Origin: Streptomyces sp. SID8374
GTDB taxonomy: Bacteria > Actinomycetota > Actinomycetes > Streptomycetales > Streptomycetaceae
Reading direction: 5' to 3'
NCBI RefSeq assembly: GCF_009865135.1
Contig: NZ_WWGH01000002.1
Coordinates: 2,170,001-2,234,000, forward strand
DNA length: 64,000 bases
The notes under the pieces are model-generated. The model made no database searches. It was not told the origin of the DNA and saw only the letters and a program-made list of their open reading frames with translations. Position numbers and translations under genes: made by a program. This document shows, piece after piece, positions 42,743 to 51,762 of this stretch (the stretch's first letter is position 1; each line of letters starts with the position of its first letter).

Positions 42743-42774
42743 TGCCGGGCCGGCGGATGACCGCCGGCCCGGCA
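42743..42774 (-). terminator. Terminator of the GH87 glucanase gene
   Basis: TGCCGGGCCGGCGG and CCGCCGGCCCGGCA form a perfect 14-bp stem with an ATGA loop, 15 bp after the end of the glucanase gene on the minus strand. Confidence 0.7.
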
Positions 42775-42789
42775 GCCGTACAGAGGGGA

Positions 42790-45741
42790 TTACCGCCCCG
42801 CGCGTGCGATGTTCGGGCTGCCGCTGATGGTGAACTGCGAGCCGGGCTCGATCAGCACATGGCCGTCACGCGAGTTGGTGATCGTCACATCGGTCAGCGT
42901 CGCGTTGCCGCGCGCGCCGCCCATCGCGAGGATGCCGGAGCCGTTGTTCGACTTGTCGATCCTGACGTTCTGGATCTTCACGTCCGGCATCAGGCCGCCA
43001 CCCGTCTTGAACTGGATGCCGTCGTAGGTGGAGTCGATGATGTCGGTGTCGCGGATCGTGACGCCGGGGATGGGCAGGTTCTGCGGGAAGAGCGTGATCG
43101 CGCCGAACTCCTGGTCCTCGTTCCAGAAGGCTCCTCCGGTGCGGTACAGGGCGTTGTTGGCGATCAGCGTCTGCCCGGAGAAGGGCAGCGGGTCATGGTC
43201 GGTCGCCAGCATGATCGCCGGGTAGTTCATGGTGTCGGCGATGATGTTGTTCTCGATCTTGTTGCCGTAACCGCCGTATATCGCGATGCCGTTGGCGCGC
43301 CAGGGCAGCTGGATCGTGTTGTTGCGGAAGCTGTTGTCGTGGCCGATGTCGACGGACTGGTCCTTGACGTACTTGCTGGACCAGACGGCGAGCGCGTCGT
43401 CGCCGGTGTTGCGGAACGAGGAGTTGTAGACCGTCGAGTTGCGGGTGCCGTTGGCGAAGTTGATGCCGTCGGCGTAGGTGTTGCGGATGCGCATCCCGGT
43501 GAACTCGACGCCGTCGCCCGGGTTCCACAGGGCGGGGATGTTGTCGAAGTCGCGGCCCGCCCAGACGGCCACGTTGGCGTGTTCGATCCAGACGTTGCTG
43601 ATCTTCGTGTTCTTGCCGAACCGGCCGTTCAGCGCGACACCGCCCTCATGGTTGCCGTCACCGCCGCGGATCGTCCCGGAGCCGAAGATCGCGATGTCGG
43701 AAATTTTCGTGTTCTCGTCGATGTCGAAACCGAAGTTGCCCTCGTGCGGGTGGTTGATCCCGCCCGCCTCGTGCGGCGGGGTCAGCGTGTAGAGCTGGGA
43801 GTGCCACATGCCCGCGCCCCGGATCGTCACGTCGCGGATGCCCACCTGGTTCCACTGGCCCCGGTCCAGCGGGTCGTCGGTGAGGATCTTCTGCTCCTGG
43901 CGCCACTGGCCCGCCGGGATCCAGACGCAGCCGATCTGGCCGTTCTGGTTGGCGGTCACCGCGCGCTGGATGGCGGCGGTGTCGTCGATCCCGTCGTTGG
44001 GGACCGCGCCGTACTGCGTGATGGAGACGCAGCCCGAGGGCTGGGCGGTGGGCGGGGCGACCTGCTCCAGGTCGATCAGGTCGATGATGTAGAACGCTGC
44101 GTTGTCGCCGGAGTCCCGCTGGAGCCGGAACTTGGTGCCCGCCGGGTAGGTCTGGGCGAGCAGGGCGTGCGACTCGTCGAACAGCCGCCGCGCGTCGCCG
44201 CCGGGGGTGTTGGTGAGGCCCTCGGGGCTGTCGGTGTTGCCGTACAGCCAGCTGTGCTTGGAGGAGAGGTCCAGCTTGCGCACGAACTGGCCGTTCGCGT
44301 AGAGGCTGATGGTCGCCTGGCGGCCGCCGCCGCCCGCCGCGTCCGGGATGGAGTTGCGTACGACGATGGAGTTCGACGCGTTGGCCGAGGTGAACTCCAC
44401 GTACTCACCGGTGGAGTTGAGCCGCACCGACTTGCGCCCTGAGGACTCGGTGGCGAAGTTGGTGTGGCCGAAGGTCCGCTTGGCGTCCGCCGTCAGCAGG
44501 GTGCCCCGGTACGCGGCGTCCTCCGCCTCGTACTCCGTGTACGGCACCGCCGCGCCGCGCCCGACGACGATGGAGCGGGCGAGCACGTTGTTGGTCTCGT
44601 TCGTCTCCGCGACCAGGTTCGTCGCGTCGGCCGTGGCGGTCAGGGTGGCACCGCCGCTGGCCGCCGTCCAGCTGCCGCTGATGGGCACGTTCACCGTGGC
44701 GCCCGCAGGGACGGCCGGGGTCGTGCCGTTGAGCGTGGTGGAGCCCGCGGTCAGCCGGGTGACGGTGCCCGCGCTCACCGCGCTGGTGCCGCGGTTGTGC
44801 ACGGCGACGGTGAAGGTGACCGCCGCGCCGACGGCCGGGTTGGACGGGCTGGAGGTGATGGAGCGGACCTCCAGATCGGGGCCGGGGCTCTGGCCGACCA
44901 CCAGCGGGGAGGCGGTGGTGCGGCTGTTGTTGGTGTTGTCCGACTCGATGATCGTGTCGGCCGGGTCCACCAGCGCCGAGACGGTGTACGAGCCCTGCGG
45001 CCGCTTGCCGACCGGCACCGAGAAGGTCGCGGAGGCCCCCGCGGCGAGCGCGCCGACCGGGGCGCTGCCCACGACCACGCCGCCCAGGCTCACATCGACC
45101 GTGGTCGCGGCCGAGGGAGCCGTACCGATGTTGCGGACGGTCCCCTGGACCGTGACGTTGTCGGCCTCCGAAGGCGCCGAGGGGGACCAGGACAGGGCGC
45201 TCACGGTCAGGTCCGGGTTGGGCGCGGGCGTCCCGAGGATCTGGATCTCGGCGACCTGGGCCCCGGGTGCCCCGGTGTTGGAGAAGAACTGGAGCTGGAG
45301 ATCGGCGGCCCGGCCGCTGACCGGGACGGTCACCGTGTTCCGGTTGGTCGCCGGGTTGAACACATGGCCGGCCCGGGCCTTGAGCGAGGTGAAGGCGGTG
45401 CCGCTCTGCGTCCGGCCGAGCACCTGGAACTCCTGGGTCCTGGTGGACCAGATCGGGTCCGGGTTCAGCTTGATCACCACGGACTGGAGGTCCGCGTCGG
45501 CCCCCAGCTTCACCGTCAGGTTCGAGGGCAGCCCGTTCGACTCCCAGTAGGTGTTCACCTGGCCGTCGTTGGCGTTGACGACGGGGAAGCCGCCGTGCGA
45601 TCCGCTGGCCGTGACGGTCTTGCCCCGGGCCAGATCGGTCGCCTCAGCCGCTGCTGCCTGGACGGGAAGCAGGCCGACGGTGACGAGCCCCGCTATGAGC
45701 AGGCCGGTGATCGATCTTTCGCTGAGCCGTTTCCATCTCAT
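42790..45741 (-). CDS. Secreted multi-domain GH87-like alpha-1,3-glucanase (mycodextranase/mutanase)
   Basis: The 983-residue protein has a signal peptide (residues 1-32), a discoidin-like carbohydrate-binding domain (~35-170), two CARDB repeats (~176-282 and 288-393), a CBM35-like domain (~401-555: YTEYEAEDAAYRG, VRLNSTGEYVEF) and a right-handed beta-helix catalytic domain (~560-983). The catalytic part has VSITQYGAVPNDGIDDTAAIQRAV and TYADGINFANGTRNSTVYNSSFRN with GDDALAVW, as in GH87. It should cut alpha-1,3-glucan of fungal walls or dental-type mutan. AGAGGA before ATG 45741 sets the start; a GTG six codons upstream is possible. Confidence 0.85.
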   Translation of the reverse strand: MRWKRLSERSITGLLIAGLVTVGLLPVQAAAAEATDLARGKTVTASGSHGGFPVVNANDGQVNTYWESNGLPSNLTVKLGADADLQSVVIKLNPDPIWSTRTQEFQVLGRTQSGTAFTSLKARAGHVFNPATNRNTVTVPVSGRAADLQLQFFSNTGAPGAQVAEIQILGTPAPNPDLTVSALSWSPSAPSEADNVTVQGTVRNIGTAPSAATTVDVSLGGVVVGSAPVGALAAGASATFSVPVGKRPQGSYTVSALVDPADTIIESDNTNNSRTTASPLVVGQSPGPDLEVRSITSSPSNPAVGAAVTFTVAVHNRGTSAVSAGTVTRLTAGSTTLNGTTPAVPAGATVNVPISGSWTAASGGATLTATADATNLVAETNETNNVLARSIVVGRGAAVPYTEYEAEDAAYRGTLLTADAKRTFGHTNFATESSGRKSVRLNSTGEYVEFTSANASNSIVVRNSIPDAAGGGGRQATISLYANGQFVRKLDLSSKHSWLYGNTDSPEGLTNTPGGDARRLFDESHALLAQTYPAGTKFRLQRDSGDNAAFYIIDLIDLEQVAPPTAQPSGCVSITQYGAVPNDGIDDTAAIQRAVTANQNGQIGCVWIPAGQWRQEQKILTDDPLDRGQWNQVGIRDVTIRGAGMWHSQLYTLTPPHEAGGINHPHEGNFGFDIDENTKISDIAIFGSGTIRGGDGNHEGGVALNGRFGKNTKISNVWIEHANVAVWAGRDFDNIPALWNPGDGVEFTGMRIRNTYADGINFANGTRNSTVYNSSFRNTGDDALAVWSSKYVKDQSVDIGHDNSFRNNTIQLPWRANGIAIYGGYGNKIENNIIADTMNYPAIMLATDHDPLPFSGQTLIANNALYRTGGAFWNEDQEFGAITLFPQNLPIPGVTIRDTDIIDSTYDGIQFKTGGGLMPDVKIQNVRIDKSNNGSGILAMGGARGNATLTDVTITNSRDGHVLIEPGSQFTISGSPNIARAGR

Positions 45742-45781
45742 GCTGTCCTCTGCTTCCACGGTATTTGAGCCATGCAGTCAA

Positions 45782-45794
45782 TGTTTTGCAAACA
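45782..45794. promoter_or_regulatory. Candidate operator of the GH87 gene
   Basis: TGTTT-TGC-AAACA is an inverted repeat with five-base arms, placed just downstream of the predicted transcription start on the minus strand. LacI- or ROK-type sugar repressors use sites of this form in carbohydrate-enzyme genes. No regulator gene is adjacent. Confidence 0.4.
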
Positions 45795-45803
45795 GCAGTT
45801 GAT

Positions 45804-45832
45804 AGATTTCTGGTCTGTTTCTGATTTGTCAA
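45804..45832 (-). promoter_or_regulatory. Candidate promoter of the GH87 gene
   Basis: On the minus strand, TTGACA (45832-45827), 17 bases, then AAATCT (45809-45804). The -35 box is perfect and the -10 box weak. The predicted start near 45797 gives a leader of about 55 bases that includes the palindrome at 45782-45794. Confidence 0.45.
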
Positions 45833-45905
45833 CGGTTCTCGCATGCTCGCGTCATGAAGGCATGCTGAGTGACGCCCCGTCAGAGGGCTTTGGGTGGCGC
45901 CGGGT

Positions 45906-46775
45906 TCAGGCCAGCGCTGTGCCGCGCGCCAGCAGCAGCGCCACGTCCGCCGCCGCCACGGCCACCGCTCCTGCCAGCGCGGCCTTGTGCCACCACCGGC
46001 CGAGCGCCGGCCCCAGCAGTGCCGCCGCACCGGCCAGGACGAGGACGGCCAGGGACCCGGCGTCCACCGGACCGGGCGGGCCCAGCACCAGGACGGCCGT
46101 CGCCGCGAGGAGCGGCACCGGCAGCAGCAGCCTGGTCCCTCTGGCGCCGAGCCGGTGCGGCAGCCCCCGGATACCGGCGGCCCGGTCCGCCTCGATGTCC
46201 GGGAGGGTGTCGCCCAGATGCGCCGCACACCCCAGCAGCGCCCCGGCGGTGACCGTCCACCACCGGGGCCAGGGCGCGTCGGGCAGGCTGAGCGTCACCA
46301 GCGAGGGGAGCGCGGCGAACCCGGCCGCGTACGGCACCCAGGAGAGCGCCGTCGCCTTCAGCCGCAGGTTGTAGAGCCAGGCGGCGGCGACCGCGGCCAG
46401 GTGCACCGTACCGGCGAGAAGACCGCAGGCCAGCGAGAGCGGTACGCACAGGGCGAGCGCGACCGCCGACGCACCCCACACCGCGCCCACGGAGACCGCA
46501 CCGTCGGCGACCGGCTTCCCCCGCCGCCCGGCCCGGGCATCGCGCCCTGCGTCGTACGCGTCGTTGCACCAGCCCACCGAGAGCTGCCCGGTCAGCACCG
46601 CCACCCCGACCAGGGCGAGCCGCGCCGGGGAGAGCCCCACCCCGACGGCCAGGGCGCAGGCGAGCGCGGTCACCGCGACCACCGGCCCCGGATGGCAGGC
46701 CAGCGCCAGCCCCGCCGCGCGGCCCGGCCACCGGACCGCCGACGCCGACGTCCTCGCCCCGTCCATGGCACCCAT
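45906..46775 (-). CDS. UbiA-family prenyltransferase
   Basis: The 289-residue membrane protein has both Asp-rich motifs of the UbiA family: QLSVGWCNDAYDAGRDARAGRRGKPV (NDxxDxxxD) and GDTLPDIEADRAAGIRGLPHRLG (DxxxD). About eight helices are predicted. It transfers a prenyl chain to an aromatic acceptor. It is divergent from a type III PKS operon, so the likely acceptor is the product of that enzyme. TACGAT six bases before the ATG suggests a leaderless mRNA. Confidence 0.85.
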   Translation of the reverse strand: MGAMDGARTSASAVRWPGRAAGLALACHPGPVVAVTALACALAVGVGLSPARLALVGVAVLTGQLSVGWCNDAYDAGRDARAGRRGKPVADGAVSVGAVWGASAVALALCVPLSLACGLLAGTVHLAAVAAAWLYNLRLKATALSWVPYAAGFAALPSLVTLSLPDAPWPRWWTVTAGALLGCAAHLGDTLPDIEADRAAGIRGLPHRLGARGTRLLLPVPLLAATAVLVLGPPGPVDAGSLAVLVLAGAAALLGPALGRWWHKAALAGAVAVAAADVALLLARGTALA

Positions 46776-46867
46776 CGGGCGATCGTAGAGACCTGTGGGC
46801 CCGTCAACACGGTGGCCGCGCGGGTCCCTTACCGGGATTCACCGGACTTTCCGGTCAGGATGGGGCA

Positions 46868-46897
46868 ATGACGTCCCCGACGCAGGAGCCGCAATGA
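46868..46897 (+). CDS. Possible nine-codon leader ORF overlapping the type III PKS start
   Basis: ATG, eight more codons (MTSPTQEPQ) and TGA; the TGA overlaps the PKS ATG as ATGA. CAGGAT lies six bases before this ATG and could be a weak leaderless -10. If used, translation of the short frame would be coupled to the PKS. The PKS also has its own GGAG, so this may be chance. Confidence 0.25.
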   Translation: MTSPTQEPQ

Positions 46898-47946
46898 CCC
46901 GGATCGCCGCGGTCCACGGGGCCCTGCCGCCCCACCGCCACACCCAGCACGAGGTCACCGACATGGTGGCCGCCACCTGTCTGCCGCCCGGTGCCGACCG
47001 CCGCGTCCTGGACCGGCTCCACGAGAACGCCCGCGTCCGCACCCGGCATACGGTGCTGCCGCTGGAGGGCTACCGCGACCTGGACGGCTTCGGTTCCGCC
47101 AACGACGTGTTCATCCGCTCGGCCGTCGACCTCGGCGGCCAGGCCGTACGCGGCGCCCTGCGCGCGGCGGGGCTGCGCCCCACCGATGTGGACCTGCTGA
47201 TGTTCACCTCCGTCACCGGCATCGCCGCCCCCTCCGTCGACGCCCGGCTGGTGGCCCGCCTCGGCCTGCGCTCCGATGTGAAGCGGCTGCCGGTCTTCGG
47301 CCTCGGCTGCGTCGCCGGAGCGGCCGGGGTGGCCCGGGTCCACGACTACCTGCTCGGCCGCCCCGACGACGTCGCCGTGCTGCTCTCCGTCGAACTGTGC
47401 TCGCTCACCTTCCAGCGCCACGACGTGACCCCCGCCAACCTGGTGGCCACCGCCCTGTTCGGCGACGGGGCCGCCGCGGTGGTCGCCCTCGGCGGACGCC
47501 GGGCCACCGCCGGACCCGAGATCGTCGCCACCCGCAGCCGGATGTACCCGGAGACCGAGCATGTGATGGGCTGGTCCATCGGCTCCACCGGATTCAGCGT
47601 GGTCCTCGATCCGGCCGTGCCCGACGTCGTACGCCGGTACCTCGCCGACGACGTACGGGAGTTCCTCGACGAGCATGGTCTCAAGCCGAAGGACATCGCC
47701 CACTGGGTCTGCCACCCCGGCGGCCCCAAGGTCCTGGAGACCGTCACCGAGGTCCTCGACCTGCCCGAGGGGGCACTCGACGTCACCTGGCGCTCGCTGT
47801 CCGACGTCGGCAACCTCTCCTCGTCCTCGGTCCTGCACGTCCTGCGCGACACCATCGAACACCGCCGCCCCGAACCGGGCACCCCCGGGCTCCTGCTGGC
47901 CATGGGCCCGGGCTTCTGCTGCGAACTGGTGCTGCTGCGCTGGTAG
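46894..47946 (+). CDS. Type III polyketide synthase (alkylresorcinol/alkylpyrone synthase-like)
   Basis: The 350-residue enzyme has the chalcone-synthase triad: Cys139 in VFGLGCVAGAAG, His274 in WVCHPGGPKVL and Asn307 in SLSDVGNLSSSSVL. FGDGAAAVVALGG is also conserved. It condenses an acyl starter with malonyl-CoA units to resorcinols, pyrones or quinone precursors. The gene order PKS, methyltransferase, FAD oxidoreductase equals srsABC of Streptomyces griseus, which makes phenolic lipids; the divergent UbiA prenyltransferase suggests prenylation here. GGAG six bases upstream fits the ATG. Confidence 0.88.
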   Translation: MTRIAAVHGALPPHRHTQHEVTDMVAATCLPPGADRRVLDRLHENARVRTRHTVLPLEGYRDLDGFGSANDVFIRSAVDLGGQAVRGALRAAGLRPTDVDLLMFTSVTGIAAPSVDARLVARLGLRSDVKRLPVFGLGCVAGAAGVARVHDYLLGRPDDVAVLLSVELCSLTFQRHDVTPANLVATALFGDGAAAVVALGGRRATAGPEIVATRSRMYPETEHVMGWSIGSTGFSVVLDPAVPDVVRRYLADDVREFLDEHGLKPKDIAHWVCHPGGPKVLETVTEVLDLPEGALDVTWRSLSDVGNLSSSSVLHVLRDTIEHRRPEPGTPGLLLAMGPGFCCELVLLRW

Positions 47947-47959
47947 GAAGGTACGGCCC

Positions 47960-48487
47960 ATGATCTGGTACACCGCCCTGGTGCTCGCCGTCGCCGCCGA
48001 ACGCCTCGCCGAACTCGTCGTCGCCCGCCGCAACACCCGCTGGAGCCTGGCCCGCGGCGGCACCGAGGCGGGCAGCGGCCACTACCCGGCGATGGTCCTC
48101 CTGCACACCGGCCTGCTGGCCGGCTGCCTCGCCGAGGCCCACTACGCCGACCGCCCCTTCCTGGCCGCCCTCGGCTGGACCATGGCGGCCGTCGTCGTGG
48201 CGGCGCAGGCGCTGCGCTGGTGGTGCATCACCACGCTCGGGCCCCGGTGGAACACCCGCGTCATCGCCGTCCCCGGCCTGCCCCTGGTCACCGGCGGCCC
48301 CTACCGGTGGCTGCGCCACCCGAACTATGTCGCCGTCGCGGCCGAAGGCATCGCGCTGCCCCTGGTCCACGGAGCGTGGGCGACTGCGGTGGTCTTCACC
48401 CTGCTCAACGCCGTCCTCATGGCCGTCCGGATCCGCTGTGAGGACGAGGCGCTGGCCCGCCTCCCGGTGGCGGAAGCGCGGGCGTGA
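47960..48487 (+). CDS. Isoprenylcysteine carboxyl methyltransferase-family membrane methyltransferase
   Basis: The 175-residue protein has about four helices and the conserved GGPYRWLRHPNYVAVAAEGIALPL, with the RHPNY core that binds S-adenosylmethionine, and a final RIRCEDEALA. Such enzymes in PKS clusters (SrsB-like) O-methylate phenolic lipids. It starts 13 bp after the PKS and overlaps the oxidoreductase gene by four bases. Confidence 0.85.
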   Translation: MIWYTALVLAVAAERLAELVVARRNTRWSLARGGTEAGSGHYPAMVLLHTGLLAGCLAEAHYADRPFLAALGWTMAAVVVAAQALRWWCITTLGPRWNTRVIAVPGLPLVTGGPYRWLRHPNYVAVAAEGIALPLVHGAWATAVVFTLLNAVLMAVRIRCEDEALARLPVAEARA

Positions 48488-49494
48488 TCGACATCCTGGT
48501 CGCGGGCGGCGGCCCGGCGGGGCTGGCCGCCGCGATCCGGGCCGCCCGGGCGGGCCTGGAGGCTGTGGTCGTCGAACCCCGCCCCGCCCCCGTCGACAAG
48601 GCCTGCGGCGAGGGCATCATGCCCGGCGGCCTCGCCGCCCTCCACCGCCTCGGCGTGCACCCGGCCGGACAGCCCCTGCGCGGCATCCGCTACACCGACG
48701 GGCGGCGCAGCGCGGAGGCGGAGTTCCGGGGCGCGTACGGGCTCGGTGTCCGGCGCACCGCCCTGCACGCGGCCCTCCACGAGCGGGCCGAGGCCCTCGG
48801 CGTACGCATCGTGGAGGGCAAGGTCCGGGAGGTCCGCCAGGACGAGCGGACCGTCACCGCCGCCGGTCTCACCGCCCGCTGGCTCATCGCCGCCGACGGG
48901 CTCCACTCGCCCCTGCGGCGCGCCCTCGGCCTCGACCACCCCGTCCCCGGCCCCGGCCGCTACGGGCTGCGCCGCCACTACCGCACCGCCCCCTGGACGG
49001 ACCTGGTCGAGGTGCACTGGTCGCCGCACGGCGAGGCGTACGTGACCCCCGTGGGCGACCACCTGGTGGGCGTCGCCGTACTCAGCCGCGACCGCCGCCC
49101 CTACGCACAGCACCTGGCCGACTTCCCGGCCCTGGCCGCCCGGCTCGGCCCGCACGCCACCCCCGTACGCGGGGCGGGCCCGCTCCGGCAGCGGGCGCGG
49201 GGGCCCCGGGCCGGGCGGGTCCTGCTGGTCGGCGACGCGGCGGGGTACACCGACGCGCTGACCGGGGAGGGCATCGCCCTCGCCGTGGCCACCGCGACGG
49301 CCGCCGTCGGCTGTCTGGCCGCCGGACGCCCCGAGGACTATCCGGCGCGGTGGACGAGGGCGACACGCCGCTACCGGCTCCTCACCCAGGCCCTGCTGGG
49401 GGCCGCGGGCCACCCCGTCCCGCGCCGGATGATCGTCACGGCGGCCCACCGCGCACCCGCTCTCTTCCGCACGGCGGTCCGGGCGCTCCAGTGA
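48484..49494 (+). CDS. FAD-dependent monooxygenase/geranylgeranyl-reductase-like oxidoreductase
   Basis: The 336-residue flavoprotein has the FAD motif ILVAGGGPAGLAAAIRAARAGLEAVVVEP, a CGEGIMPGGLAALHRLG segment and the GD motif VLLVGDAAGYTDALTGEGIALA. By position it matches SrsC, which hydroxylates a resorcinol to a quinol; a reductase acting on prenyl double bonds is an alternative. It is the last gene of the operon; the next gene starts 158 bp on. Confidence 0.83.
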   Translation: MIDILVAGGGPAGLAAAIRAARAGLEAVVVEPRPAPVDKACGEGIMPGGLAALHRLGVHPAGQPLRGIRYTDGRRSAEAEFRGAYGLGVRRTALHAALHERAEALGVRIVEGKVREVRQDERTVTAAGLTARWLIAADGLHSPLRRALGLDHPVPGPGRYGLRRHYRTAPWTDLVEVHWSPHGEAYVTPVGDHLVGVAVLSRDRRPYAQHLADFPALAARLGPHATPVRGAGPLRQRARGPRAGRVLLVGDAAGYTDALTGEGIALAVATATAAVGCLAAGRPEDYPARWTRATRRYRLLTQALLGAAGHPVPRRMIVTAAHRAPALFRTAVRALQ

Positions 49495-49652
49495 CGCGAG
49501 CCGGCCGGTCGGAGGGGCCAGGTGATCGAATGGCGAGGCTCCCGGTTCCGTCATAACGTCGACCGGGTGAACGCCCGCGTTCATCCGGCCGACGGAGAGA
49601 CCGACCGCCCCGACGGGGCGCAGCGCCCTCGGAACGAGAGACGAACCCACCT

Positions 49653-51323
49653 ATGACGGGCTCCCACGCGACACCCGGAAAGGCCGCCCGGCCCGATCGG
49701 CAGGGCCGCGGCAGCGGGCTGGCACTCCTCGTCATCGCCTCGTGCCAGCTGATGGTGGTCCTCGACATCACCATCGTCAACATCGCCCTCCCGCACATGC
49801 AGAAGTCCCTGGGCTTCTCCACCGAGAACCTGTCCTGGGTGGTCAACGCCTACACGCTGACCTTCGGCGGACTGCTGCTGCTCGGCGGGCGGCTCGGTGA
49901 CATCCTCGGCCGCCGCCGCGTCTTCATCTTCGGCGTGCTGCTCTTCGTGCTCGCCTCGCTGCTCGGCGGACTCTCGCAGGAGTCCTGGCAGTTGCTGGCC
50001 GCCCGCTCGCTCCAGGGCGTCGGTGGCGCCATCGCCTCGCCGACCGCCCTGTCGCTGATCACCACGACCTTCCGCGAGGGCCCCGAACGCAACCGCGCCT
50101 TCGGGGTGTTCGCCGCGGTCTCGGCGGGCGGCAGCGCGATCGGGCTGCTGGCGGGCGGGGTGCTCGTCGAGTGGCTGGACTGGCGCTGGGTCCTGTTCGT
50201 GAACGTCCCCATCGGCCTGCTCATCGCCTTCGCCACCCCCCGCTACATCCGCGAGTCCGAACGGCATCCGGGCCACTTCGACGTCGTCGGCGCCCTCACC
50301 TCGACCGTCGGCATGGTGCTGCTGGTCTACGGCTTCATCCGCGCCTCCGAGGACGGCTGGAGCGACTCGCTCACCCTCGGCTCCTTCGCGGCGGCGCTCG
50401 TGCTGCTGGCGCTGTTCATCTTCATCGAGAGCCGCTCCCGGCAGCCGATCACCCCGCTGTGGATGTTCCGCGACCGCAACCGCGCCGGGACCTACGCGAT
50501 GATGCTGAGCCTCGCCGCGGCGATGTTCGGGATGTTCTTCTTCCTGACGCTCTTCGTCCAGAACGTGCTGGGCTTCAGCCCGCTGCGGGCCGGACTCGCC
50601 TTCCTGCCGGTCAGCGTCATCATCGCGGTCGGCGCCGGCCTGGCCTCCCAGCTGCTGCCCAGGCTGGGGCCCAAACCCTTCATGGTGACGGGCGCGCTGC
50701 TGGCCGCCATCGGGCTCGGCTGGCTGACGCTGACCGACGTCCACAGCACGTACCTTGGCTCCATCCTCGGCCCGATGCTCGTCTTCGGCCTCGGCATGGG
50801 CATGCAGTTCGTCTCCCTGACCCTCATGGCGGTCTCCGGCGTCGCGCCGAAGGAGGCGGGCGCCGCGTCCGGTGTCCTCAACGCGACCCAGCAGGTGGGC
50901 GGCTCCCTGGGGCTCTCCATCCTGGTGACCATGTTCGGCACGGCCAGCCGCCACGAGGCCACCGACCAGGTGCCGCGCTTCCTGGAACAGGCCACCCCGG
51001 CCCAGCTCCTCCAGTTCCGCAGGACCGGGGAGCTGCCACCGCCCTGGGGCGACGAGGTCCTCACCGCCGGTGTCTCCAGCGCCTTCGTCGTCGCGGCCTG
51101 CTTCGCCGTCTTCGCCGCCCTGGTCGCCCTGGTGATCATCCAGGTCCGCCCCTCCGACCTGGCCCGGCTCCAGGGCGGCGCCACCCCGGGGGTGACCGCC
51201 CCCGGCGGGACGGCCTCCGACAGGACATCCTCCGGAACAACGTCCTCCGCAACGGCCGACGACACCTCCGGCACACCCCCCGACACAGCGAAAGGCCCCC
51301 ACAGCCATGGACTGGACCCTTGA
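49653..51323 (+). CDS. MFS drug exporter of the DHA2/EmrB-QacA type
   Basis: The 556-residue transporter has about 14 helices. It has MVVLDITIVNIALPHMQKSLGFS, WVVNAYTLTFGGLLLLGGRLGD and ARSLQGVGGAIASPTALSLITTTF, the typical motif D and motif A blocks. The C-terminal 45 residues are a Thr/Ser/Pro-rich cytoplasmic tail. It would export a drug or secondary metabolite. It overlaps the VOC gene by 17 bases, a rather deep overlap. It may export the type III PKS product nearby, but this is only an inference from position. Confidence 0.85.
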   Translation: MTGSHATPGKAARPDRQGRGSGLALLVIASCQLMVVLDITIVNIALPHMQKSLGFSTENLSWVVNAYTLTFGGLLLLGGRLGDILGRRRVFIFGVLLFVLASLLGGLSQESWQLLAARSLQGVGGAIASPTALSLITTTFREGPERNRAFGVFAAVSAGGSAIGLLAGGVLVEWLDWRWVLFVNVPIGLLIAFATPRYIRESERHPGHFDVVGALTSTVGMVLLVYGFIRASEDGWSDSLTLGSFAAALVLLALFIFIESRSRQPITPLWMFRDRNRAGTYAMMLSLAAAMFGMFFFLTLFVQNVLGFSPLRAGLAFLPVSVIIAVGAGLASQLLPRLGPKPFMVTGALLAAIGLGWLTLTDVHSTYLGSILGPMLVFGLGMGMQFVSLTLMAVSGVAPKEAGAASGVLNATQQVGGSLGLSILVTMFGTASRHEATDQVPRFLEQATPAQLLQFRRTGELPPPWGDEVLTAGVSSAFVVAACFAVFAALVALVIIQVRPSDLARLQGGATPGVTAPGGTASDRTSSGTTSSATADDTSGTPPDTAKGPHSHGLDP

Positions 51324-51762
51324 AGTGATCGTGCTCCCCGTGACCGACCTGGACCGGGCCCGTGACTTCTACCGCGACAAGCTCGGCTTCCACGTCGACA
51401 TCGACGGCGAGGTGATGCCGGGGGCGCGCGTCGTCCAGCTCACCCCGCCCGGCTCGGGCTGCTCCATCGCCCTGACCGACGGCGTGCCGAACCCGACGGG
51501 GGAGCCGCAGCCGGGCACGTACCACGGCCTCCAGCTCTGCGTCACCGACATCGACGCCGCCCACGCGGAGCTCGTCGCCCGAGGGGTGGAGGTCTCCGAG
51601 CCCCAGCGGTACGCCCCCGAGGACGGGGCCACGTTCATGTACTTCACCGACCCGGACGGCAACGGCTGGGCCGTCCAGGAGTACCGCCGCCGGCTGACCG
51701 AACCCCTGCACCAGGTCCTCGCCGATCTGGCCGCGAAGGGGGCCGGGGAGACGGCGGACTGA
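51307..51762 (+). CDS. VOC-family (glyoxalase/bleomycin-resistance-like) protein
   Basis: The 151-residue protein has two beta-alpha-beta-beta-beta modules: LEVIVLPVTDLDRARDFYRDKLGFHVDID and the second half LQLCVTDIDAAHAELVARGVEVSEP with FTDPDGNGWAVQEY. His/Glu metal ligands are not certain. Its coding start lies inside the 3' end of the MFS gene, so the two are coupled and may act together against a toxic compound. Confidence 0.82.
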   Translation: MDWTLEVIVLPVTDLDRARDFYRDKLGFHVDIDGEVMPGARVVQLTPPGSGCSIALTDGVPNPTGEPQPGTYHGLQLCVTDIDAAHAELVARGVEVSEPQRYAPEDGATFMYFTDPDGNGWAVQEYRRRLTEPLHQVLADLAAKGAGETAD

